10,780 nucleotides of DNA from Anaerolineae bacterium (GTDB lineage Bacteria; Chloroflexota; Anaerolineae; B4-G1), in the NCBI GenBank assembly GCA_030612185.1, contig JAUWOI010000101.1, forward strand, positions 1 to 10,780, read 5' to 3'. The notes below the pieces were generated by a model. The model had not been told where the DNA came from. It saw nothing but the letters and a program-made list of their open reading frames with translations, and did no database searches. Position 1 is the first letter of the stretch. Every line of letters starts with the position of its first letter. This document shows positions 1-5,304 of the stretch, piece after piece. The position numbers and the translations under genes were made by a program.

Positions 1-999
1 CAAATTCACCTCCTGGTACCAGACCGGCGTCACGTCCAGCCGCATCCGGTGCAGGTTGACGCCCACCAGCACGACCGTGCCCCCGGCCCGCGCCCAGCGG
101 AGCGCGTTGTTCAGCGTGCTCTCTATGCCGACCACGTCAAAGATCAAGTCAAAGCCGCCCAGCAGCATCCGATTGCCGGCCCGCCCTTCGTACAACTTGG
201 CCCCGGTCAGGCGGGCCGTCGCGGCAAAGCCATCATCGTCCGCCAGGAAGACGTGCTGCGCGCCGTACTCCAGGGCCAGGTCGGCCTGCCAGGGAAACTG
301 GGCGACGGCCGCGATCTCGCAAGCGGGCTGCAGGGCGCGTATGGACTGTATCAGCAAAAAGCCAATCGTGCCACAGCCCAGAACCAGCACCCGCTCCCCT
401 GCCTCCACCGGGCGACGGTAGGCGGCGTGGATGGCGACCGCCGCCGGTTCGGCGAAAATCGCCTGCTCGTCGCTCAGATCGCCGGGGACAGGCAGCAACG
501 TGCTGGCCGGGGTGATGAAACTATCGCCGAAGCCGCCGCCGATGGGGTGATGCTCCCTCGGCTCGGAGGCGAACTGGCACAGCACCCGGTGCCCGCGGGC
601 GCAGGCGGGGCACAGTTCCGCGCGGCCCCGCGCCCGGCAATCGTCGGCCCGCCCCCACCGCACCACTCGATCCCCAACCTTGAAGTCCTCGACCGCCGCG
701 CCAACCTCCACCACCTGGCCCACCATCTCGTGGCCCAGGTAGATGCGCTGGTGGGAGGGCAACGCGACGGGCGCTACGTCCAGTCCAGCGTCCACAAAGA
801 GTTGATGCAAGTCACTGCCGCAGATACCGCACAGCCGGTTGCGGACGCGCACCCAATCGGACGCGGGCAGCGGCGGATCGGGCAGGTCGAGCAAGCGCAG
901 AGGAGAGACGGGCGCAAAGTAGGCGGCTTTGGAGATGCGTCCCAGTAGCCGCGTGAGCAGTATTCTCGGGACGGAGACTTGCAGGATCATTGTCCTCAT
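1..999 (-). CDS. Zinc-dependent alcohol dehydrogenase (MDR family), 3' end cut by window
   Basis: A medium-chain zinc dehydrogenase that oxidises or reduces an alcohol/aldehyde pair with NAD(P). It reads without a stop from ATG 999 for 333 codons and runs off the window edge. A GroES-like domain comes first: CGICGSDLH at residues 57-65 gives the catalytic zinc cysteine, and GHE at 89-91 starts the family signature. The structural-zinc lobe has Cys121, Cys130, Cys133 and Cys141; the first gap is 8 residues where 2 is usual. A Rossmann domain follows, with GCGTIG at 208-213, and then the second half of the nucleotide-binding fold (DLIFDVVG, GGTVVLVG). The start at 999 has GAGG 6 nt upstream; ATG 990 is an in-frame alternative. 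It is third in the operon, 8 nt after the exporter gene. Threonine-dehydrogenase-like enzymes look similar, and the substrate cannot be read from the sequence. Confidence 0.9.
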   Translation of the reverse strand, partial: MRTMILQVSVPRILLTRLLGRISKAAYFAPVSPLRLLDLPDPPLPASDWVRVRNRLCGICGSDLHQLFVDAGLDVAPVALPSHQRIYLGHEMVGQVVEVGAAVEDFKVGDRVVRWGRADDCRARGRAELCPACARGHRVLCQFASEPREHHPIGGGFGDSFITPASTLLPVPGDLSDEQAIFAEPAAVAIHAAYRRPVEAGERVLVLGCGTIGFLLIQSIRALQPACEIAAVAQFPWQADLALEYGAQHVFLADDDGFAATARLTGAKLYEGRAGNRMLLGGFDLIFDVVGIESTLNNALRWARAGGTVVLVGVNLHRMRLDVTPVWYQEVNL

Positions 1000-1007
1000 A
1001 GTTCGCC

Positions 1008-1733
1008 TCAACGCTTCCCCAAGCCAAGCACGAGCGAGAGGCCCAACAGCAGGACCATCGCCGTGACGATAGCGCGGAAGCGGTCGTGGTTCAGTTTGCT
1101 GTCAACGCGGGAGCCAGCTAGTATGCCCAATAGAAGCGCAGGCACGGCGTAGGCATAGAACGTCAGCACGGTCGGCGTCAGGTGATGGGCCACGTAATGG
1201 GACGCGACGACCAACACACCGTTGAAAAAGAAAAAGGCCTGCAAGACGGCCCGAAACTTTTGCCTGGACCACTGCCGGAGCGAGCCGTAGACGATCAACG
1301 GAGGGCCGGGTGTGTTGTAGGCTCCGCCCAGGCAGCCGGCGACAAAACCGGCGGGATAAACCCAGCGCGGGGAACACAGGCGCGATCCCACCGGGCGTAT
1401 CAACCTGTGGACGACGTAGGCGATCAAGACCAGCCCCAGCAACGGTTTGATGGTGGATTCGTCTACATTGGCAAGCGCCCACAGGCCGACCGGTACCCCG
1501 AGCGCCGAAGCCGCGCCCAGACGCAATACCTCGCGGATGTCCACCGCCCGGCGGTAGCGGATGAGGTTGACGGTGTACGACGTCAGGGCCGTAAGGGCGA
1601 CCAGGGGCGCGGCCGTTCGCAGGCCCACCCAGATGGTAACGATAGGCATAAGAATCAGGGCGAAACCAAAGCCCGACAGGGTCTGCGCGAGCGCAGCGAA
1701 AAAGACAACGGCAGTGATCGACAATACGGTCAT
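1008..1733 (-). CDS. TauE/SafE-family membrane exporter
   Basis: A small integral membrane protein of about 241 aa, the usual size for the TauE/SafE (sulfite/sulfonate exporter) family. About eight hydrophobic segments can be seen, in two halves. The first half has LSGFGFALILMP near the N-terminus. The second has GGAYNTPGPPLIVYG, the family's Gly/Pro-rich re-entrant signature, followed by a conserved W....FRA.L segment. Known members export sulfite, sulfoacetate or related C2 anions. The start chosen is ATG 1733, which gives a typical short N-terminus. GTG 1748 lies directly after the upstream stop codon, has GGAAG just before it, and is a real alternative (246 aa). The gene lies between the PLP enzyme and the dehydrogenase with tiny gaps, so it is almost certainly co-transcribed and may remove a product of that pathway. 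The substrate is not determined. Confidence 0.85.
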   Translation of the reverse strand: MTVLSITAVVFFAALAQTLSGFGFALILMPIVTIWVGLRTAAPLVALTALTSYTVNLIRYRRAVDIREVLRLGAASALGVPVGLWALANVDESTIKPLLGLVLIAYVVHRLIRPVGSRLCSPRWVYPAGFVAGCLGGAYNTPGPPLIVYGSLRQWSRQKFRAVLQAFFFFNGVLVVASHYVAHHLTPTVLTFYAYAVPALLLGILAGSRVDSKLNHDRFRAIVTAMVLLLGLSLVLGLGKR

Positions 1734-1748
1734 CGCGGTCTCGCGCAC

Positions 1749-3191
1749 CTATTCTTCCAGCCGGGTCAGATTGTCCAACACATCCAGAACGAGTTCGCTC
1801 AGGTCGCCACGATTGGGCAGGGAGGCCATCATGCCGTACATCGCGGCCGAACGTTGAGGCAGGTGCGCTCCCTTGAGCCCCGTCACCGAAGACGAGCGGG
1901 CGGCCAATTTGCTCATCAGATTGGCGGGCAAGAGTCTGGCCGCAGCCCGGACCAGGCCCACCTTCAGGGAATTTGCCAGTTTGTTGAAACTGAACCTCTT
2001 TGCTTGGGTCACTGCTTGCCTCAAATCGCCGAGGAATTGGTCGGCGACCTGGGCGTGAGCGTGGGTCACGGTGAGATGCAGGCTGGGCGGGAATTGCTGC
2101 CGGTCCAGGTGCCAGCCGCGTTGCGTCAGTTCGTCGGCGATTTCGTAGACGTTCAGTGTGTCGGAGCCGATAGCCAGGACACTCATCACCGGGTCGCCCA
2201 GGATTTTGACCCCCTCGATCGCGCCAATCCCCTCCCTGAGTTTGGCGGTCGTTTTCATAACGGTATCGCTGATATCCAGGTATCCCTCTTCGCCCAGATA
2301 GTTCATGATGGCCCAGGCGGCCGCTATCGGGCCGCCCGGCTTGGTACCCGCCATGGTCGGCGAGGCGTAGATGCCGCCGGGCCAGTCGGTGTGCACGAAG
2401 AATTGATGCCGGCGCAAGGGGCCGTTCTTGTACAGGATGACGGAAGCCCCTTTGGCGGCGTAGGCGTACTTGTGCAGGTCCACCGAGAGCGAGGTGACGC
2501 CGGGCACGCTGAGGTCAAACTCCGGCACGCTGTACCCCAACTTGCGCACGAAGGGCAGCATAAAGCCGCCCACGCAAGCGTCCGTGTGGAAGAGGATATC
2601 GTTCTCCTGGGCGATCTGGGCCAGTTCGACGATGGGGTCTACCACGCCCTGCGGATAGGACGGCGCGGATCCGACCATCAGAACAGTGTTGGGAGTGATG
2701 GCGTCCTGGGCGGCTGCGACGTCAGCCCGGAAATCCGGCCCGACCGGGATATGCACCGGTTTGACGGAAAAGTAGTGAGCCGCTTTCTCAAAGGCCGGGT
2801 GGGCGCTCGCGGGCAGGATCATCTCCGGCGCGGTGATGGACTTTGTGGCCCGGCCCCACTCGCGGGCGGTTTTGACCGCCATCAAGAGGCTTTCCGTCCC
2901 GCCGGAGGTCATGTTGCCCACGGTCTCCTCATCGCCGCCGAGAAGGCTGGCCGTCATCGCCACCACCTCTGCCTCGAACTTCTTCAGGCTGGGAAAGGCA
3001 GTGGGGTTCAGGCCGTTCTCCGAGAAGAACATCGTGTAGGCTTCCTTGAGCAGTTCGGTCACGTCATCGCTGGCGCGATAGACCAGGCTCCACGTTTTTC
3101 CTTCCTGCCATTTGGCATCGTGCTCGCGGGCTTGTCGCATCGTCGTGAGGACTTCTCCGGCAGGTGTTTTCTTTGGGGGAAGCGTGATCAT
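1749..3191 (-). CDS. PLP-dependent lyase, sphingosine-1-phosphate lyase-like (group II decarboxylase fold)
   Basis: A fold-type I PLP enzyme of 480 aa. It has SGGTES at 96-101 (cofactor phosphate binding), His131 stacking on PLP (SAHPAF), Asp204 in HTDACVGGF, and the Schiff-base Lys241 in VDLHKYAYAAKG. The downstream block GGIYASPT..G..PGG (272-287) and the C-terminal GMMASLPNR are characteristic of sphingosine-1-phosphate lyases rather than glutamate decarboxylases. S1P lyase cleaves a phosphorylated 2-amino-3-hydroxy long chain into a fatty aldehyde and phosphoethanolamine. Bacterial members are soluble and lack the eukaryotic membrane anchor, as here. ATG 3191 is chosen because AAGGAG lies 9 nt upstream and family similarity starts just after it. 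The frame stays open upstream to 3404, but that part has no family-like sequence. This is the first gene of a three-gene operon. An amino-acid decarboxylase role is a less likely alternative. Confidence 0.88.
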   Translation of the reverse strand: MITLPPKKTPAGEVLTTMRQAREHDAKWQEGKTWSLVYRASDDVTELLKEAYTMFFSENGLNPTAFPSLKKFEAEVVAMTASLLGGDEETVGNMTSGGTESLLMAVKTAREWGRATKSITAPEMILPASAHPAFEKAAHYFSVKPVHIPVGPDFRADVAAAQDAITPNTVLMVGSAPSYPQGVVDPIVELAQIAQENDILFHTDACVGGFMLPFVRKLGYSVPEFDLSVPGVTSLSVDLHKYAYAAKGASVILYKNGPLRRHQFFVHTDWPGGIYASPTMAGTKPGGPIAAAWAIMNYLGEEGYLDISDTVMKTTAKLREGIGAIEGVKILGDPVMSVLAIGSDTLNVYEIADELTQRGWHLDRQQFPPSLHLTVTHAHAQVADQFLGDLRQAVTQAKRFSFNKLANSLKVGLVRAAARLLPANLMSKLAARSSSVTGLKGAHLPQRSAAMYGMMASLPNRGDLSELVLDVLDNLTRLEE

Positions 3192-3228
3192 CGTCGTCTG
3201 CTCCTTAACCGAATGGGTGGATGTGCTG

Positions 3229-3257
3229 AGTTTATCACACTGTGTGATAAGGCGCAA
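3229..3257 (-). promoter_or_regulatory. Predicted sigma70-type promoter of the S1P-lyase operon
   Basis: On the minus strand, TTGCGC (3257-3252) and TAAACT (3234-3229) are separated by exactly 17 nt. The -35 box is weak (3 of 6 consensus bases) and the -10 box is moderate (4 of 6). A transcript starting near 3222 would have a leader of about 30 nt containing the AAGGAG ribosome site at 3206-3201. The weak boxes and the palindrome in the spacer fit a regulated promoter. Confidence 0.5.
3232..3250. promoter_or_regulatory. Perfect 19-bp palindromic operator candidate
   Basis: TTATCACACTGTGTGATAA has two perfect 9-bp arms around one central base. It lies 41 bp upstream of the S1P-lyase start codon, in the spacer of the predicted promoter. 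A one-base centre makes a terminator hairpin unlikely, and no T-run follows. The form is that of a binding site for a dimeric winged-helix or HTH repressor. No regulator gene is visible in the window, so the protein is unknown. Confidence 0.6.
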
Positions 3258-3469
3258 CTTTCGCGCCCAGGGGGATTCCGCTCGCGGGTAGATTTGCGGC
3301 CATTCACTCGGCGCTGGTGGCTGCGCAGCCGGCCAAACGGTGTCCCGCTCAACACTTCGTACAGCACATACAGCGGTGTCCCGTGTCCTTCGTGATACGC
3401 TCACTATGCTCCGCTTGTGTCTCCGGCGCGGCTGTGCTACAATGATGGCAGAAAGGTAGTGGTGACACT
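3251..3469. other. Divergent intergenic region between lyase operon and toxin-antitoxin cassette
   Basis: This is non-coding sequence between two divergently transcribed units. It holds the upstream edge of the lyase promoter and the whole antitoxin promoter. The decamer CGGTGTCCCG occurs twice (3338-3347 and 3374-3383). No remnant of the missing helicase C-terminal half could be recognised on either strand. Confidence 0.5.
3415..3443 (+). promoter_or_regulatory. Predicted promoter of the toxin-antitoxin operon, extended -10
   Basis: TTGTGT (3415-3420) and TACAAT (3438-3443) are 17 nt apart. TG one base upstream of the hexamer makes an extended -10 (TGCTACAAT), so this is a good match. Transcription would start near 3450, about 20 nt before the antitoxin ATG. 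Confidence 0.6.
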
Positions 3470-3470
3470 A
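3457..3470. promoter_or_regulatory. Small inverted repeat over the antitoxin ribosome site
   Basis: TAGTG (3457-3461) and CACTA (3466-3470) form a perfect 5-bp dyad with a 4-nt centre that covers the GGTG ribosome site and touches the ATG. Antitoxins often repress their own operon, so this could be an autoregulatory site. The arms are short enough to arise by chance. Confidence 0.25.
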
Positions 3471-3706
3471 TGTGGGAACTTGATCGTATCACCTTCGATC
3501 CGAGCGTTATGGGTGGGCGGGCGTGCATCCGGGGGATGCGCGTCACGGTGGCCCTCATCGTGAACCTGGTGGCAAACGGGATGACGGCTGGGGAGATCAT
3601 CGCAGACTATCCTTACCTCGAGCCGGAGGACATTCATCAGGCGCTGCGCTACGCGGCCTGGATGGCCGAGGACTCAGTGCACGCATTGGAAATGGTGCTA
3701 GCGTGA
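3470..3706 (+). CDS. DUF433 antitoxin-like protein (VapB45-type)
   Basis: A 78-residue protein with the full DUF433 pattern: an N-terminal RITFDPSVMGGRACIRG stretch (residues 6-22), then a small helix-turn-helix-like segment with GMTAGEIIADYP and EPEDIHQALRYAA. DUF433 proteins pair with DUF5615 PIN-like proteins as predicted antitoxin and toxin (VapB45/VapC45 type). The antitoxin would neutralise its partner and probably bind the operon promoter. ATG 3470 is preceded by GGTG 5 nt upstream and by a good extended -10 promoter. The stop codon overlaps the next start by 4 bases (GTGA), so the two are translationally coupled. This cassette is the only plus-strand transcription unit in the window. 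Confidence 0.87.
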   Translation: MWELDRITFDPSVMGGRACIRGMRVTVALIVNLVANGMTAGEIIADYPYLEPEDIHQALRYAAWMAEDSVHALEMVLA

Positions 3707-4080
3707 AGTTCCTGGCCAACATGGGGATCTCGCCGGTAACCGTGGCATTCCTGCGAGACCTCGGGCACAGGGCTGTGCACCTGCACGAACTGAGACTCGA
3801 CCGCCTGCCTGATCCCGATATCCTGGCCCGAGCCCGCCGGGAGGGACAAATCCTGTTGACCAGCGACCTGGGATTTGGCGACCTACTGGCCCACAGCGGC
3901 GCAGACTTGCCCATCGTCATCATCTTCCGCCTGAGCGATATGCGGCCGGCATCGGTGAACGCACATCTGGATGTAGCCTTGCGGCAGTTCGCCGACGATC
4001 TGGCTGCTGGCGCTATCTTAAGCGTGACTGACCGCCGTATTCGCGTACGGCGTCTGCCCATCCATAAGAGCGATTCGTGA
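3703..4080 (+). CDS. DUF5615 PIN-like toxin (VapC45-type), atypical active site
   Basis: A 125-residue predicted ribonuclease toxin of the PIN-like DUF5615 family. It starts at GTG 3703 inside the antitoxin stop. Family hallmarks are the N-terminal MKFLA strand, GHRAVHLHE (21-29), RLPDPDIL (34-41), LLTSDLGFGDLLA (51-63) and IIFRL (73-77). Most relatives, from general knowledge of the family, have an acidic residue in the first strand (LADxxxS) and DLDFGD in the second motif. Here those positions are Asn6 and Gly57, while Asp55 and Asp60 remain, so nuclease activity may be lost or altered. The last 68 bases overlap, in antisense, the 3' end of the helicase frame. It may be an active toxin using a variant site or a decaying one. 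Confidence 0.85.
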   Translation: MKFLANMGISPVTVAFLRDLGHRAVHLHELRLDRLPDPDILARARREGQILLTSDLGFGDLLAHSGADLPIVIIFRLSDMRPASVNAHLDVALRQFADDLAAGAILSVTDRRIRVRRLPIHKSDS

Positions 4081-5134
4081 GCGATGGCTGCTGTTTGCCC
4101 GCCAGCGGCAACTCACGCGAGAAGGCCCAACGGCGCTCGTTTTGTTGATGCTGGTCACCGCCTTGCGCCAGGTGGGCGAACAGTTCGTGGTTGGCTTGCA
4201 CGGCCCTGCCCCTAAGCCTGTCGTCGGCGTTGCCTATGACGACGGTATCGTTGACGAAGGCGGGGACCTGGTCGTATTCCAATCTCAGTTGCAGTGCGCC
4301 AACGACGTAGTGTTCGAAATCCTGGGCCTCGTCAATGACGATCACATCTCGGGGCTCGACGATCTGGCCGTCCAGGACTATGTTGAAGGCCAGCAGCGCG
4401 TGATTGAGGACGACGATGTCCGCCTTCTCTGCCTGGATGCGCGCCAACTGATAGTAGCATTGGCTCAACATCGGGCAGCGCTGGCCCAGACAATCGTGCC
4501 GGCCTACGGTGAGCGCGTCCCGCAGTTGGCCGAACAAGCGCAGTTCTTCGACGTCCCCGGATGGGAACTGCTCCAATCGCTCCCGCAATTCACCGATTGA
4601 GATCCCCTGGCCCGGCAGGATCAACTGCTGGCTCAGTTCTTTCAGTTTGACCCGACAGACGTAGTTTCCCCGTCCCTTGAGCAGAGCCGCCGTGAACGAC
4701 CGGGGGGCGATGCGCTGCAGGGCCGGGAGGTCCTTCTCCCAGAGTTGGTTCTGAAGGGTCTTGTTGGCCGTGGAGATGAACGCCCTTCGACTGCGCTTCC
4801 CTCGGCTGGGCTCGGGACAGGCAGGGCAGGCCCGACTCCTGGTCCAGATCAGAGGGATAAGGTAGGCGAACGATTTGCCGCTGCCGGTGCCGGCTTCAAT
4901 GAGCGCGTGCTGACCCTCATCCAGAGCGCGTTTGACCAGTCGCGCCATCAGCGCCTGGCCGCGCCGAGGGCGGTAAGTATCGCCCAACAGATGGGCCACC
5001 GGGCCAGCGGGCGCAAAGACGAGGGCGATGTCCTCCTCTATATCCACCTCACTTGATTCGACCGTTCCCCTGGTGGCCTCTTCGGCCTGCTTGCGCTTCA
5101 AGCGGCGGTTCAGTTGCTCCAGGAAGTCTGACAT
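4013..5134 (-). CDS. DinG/XPD-like Fe-S helicase, N-terminal half only (truncated)
   Basis: A superfamily 2 DNA helicase fragment of 373 aa; full DinG-type proteins are roughly twice as long. It has a Q-motif-like RRGQ (57-60), Walker A AGTGSGKS (81-88) and motif Ia STANKTLQNQLW (121-132). The four Fe-S cluster cysteines are Cys160, Cys215, Cys220 and Cys226. NHALL is at 244-248 and Walker B VIDEAQ at 266-271 (DEAQ rather than the usual DEAH). The arch region then fades, and from about residue 352 the frame reads antisense to the toxin gene. Motor domain 2 is absent, so unwinding is unlikely. A repeat-like insert lies at residues 99-116. The start at 5134 has no clear ribosome site, but a stop four codons upstream excludes a longer frame. 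It follows the caspase remnant by 9 nt and was probably part of that operon. It may be a pseudogene. Confidence 0.8.
   Translation of the reverse strand: MSDFLEQLNRRLKRKQAEEATRGTVESSEVDIEEDIALVFAPAGPVAHLLGDTYRPRRGQALMARLVKRALDEGQHALIEAGTGSGKSFAYLIPLIWTRSRACPACPEPSRGKRSRRAFISTANKTLQNQLWEKDLPALQRIAPRSFTAALLKGRGNYVCRVKLKELSQQLILPGQGISIGELRERLEQFPSGDVEELRLFGQLRDALTVGRHDCLGQRCPMLSQCYYQLARIQAEKADIVVLNHALLAFNIVLDGQIVEPRDVIVIDEAQDFEHYVVGALQLRLEYDQVPAFVNDTVVIGNADDRLRGRAVQANHELFAHLAQGGDQHQQNERRWAFSRELPLAGKQQPSLTNRSYGWADAVREYGGQSRLR
4787..4840. repeat. Short dispersed-repeat-like insertion in the helicase gene
   Basis: On the plus strand this holds CCCTTCGACTGCGCT and, further on, GGGACAGGCAGGGCAGGC. 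It resembles the CCTTCGACT.CGCTCAGG.CAGGC family of small repeats seen in many environmental bacterial genomes (recalled, not searched). It encodes about 18 residues (CPACPEPSRGK-like) between Walker A and motif Ia, where helicases of this family normally pass directly from one strand to the next. The length keeps the frame. Confidence 0.5.
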
Positions 5135-5143
5135 GGCTTGTGA

Positions 5144-5304
5144 TTAGGTGCGATGCACTCTGGGCAATGTCTGCTGCAGATTGCTCAGCGAGCACAAGAA
5201 GTCGTCTACGGTGACATCCGCCACGCTTTGCTTGATAGCGGCGGAATGGCCATGATTGCCGATCACGTTGCCATCGCCCGCGATTGTATCCGGTCACCGA
5301 ACTG
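5144..5304 (-). pseudogene. Decayed coding remnant downstream of caspase stop (GDGNVIGN motif)
   Basis: Just after the caspase TAG (5307-5305), the same frame reads QFGDRI. This matches the QYFADQI that follows the shared linker in the large STAND protein, with TAG where that protein has a Gln codon. One frame over, codons from 5284 to 5147 read 46 residues without a stop: IAGDGNVIGNHGHS, then AAIKQS, then an amphipathic helix-like TVDDFL..LSNLQQTL, ending at TAA 5146-5144. GDGNVIGN-type Gly/Asn turns followed by a short helix resemble adaptor segments seen in STAND and effector proteins (recalled). No good start codon precedes it. The simplest reading is the former C-terminus of the caspase gene, cut off by a nonsense change and a single-base frameshift. 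A sequencing or assembly error could also explain it. Confidence 0.55.

Noticed and set aside
49..948. Long plus-strand open frame (about 300 codons)
   Set aside because: It is antisense to the dehydrogenase, whose minus frame shows clear zinc and Rossmann motifs. The plus translation is Arg/Gln/His-rich with no family features; GC-rich DNA gives such mirror frames.
3338..3383. CGGTGTCCCG direct repeat as an insertion footprint or operator pair
   Set aside because: Two decamers 36 bp apart in GC-rich DNA can arise by chance; no inverted repeats, target duplication or transposase accompany them.
1182..3395. 737-codon plus-strand open frame across two genes
   Set aside because: It lies opposite both the exporter and the S1P-lyase-like gene, has a composition typical of antisense reading, and ignores the gene boundary. 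No ribosome site or motif supports it.
3192..3404. N-terminal extension of the S1P-lyase-like protein by 71 residues
   Set aside because: The extension crosses the predicted promoter, palindrome and ribosome site, and has no lyase-like sequence.
4033..4052. Hairpin CGCCGTA-loop-TACGGCG near the toxin 3' end as a terminator
   Set aside because: The stem is 7 bp with a 6-nt loop, there is no T-run on either strand, and it lies within coding sequence.
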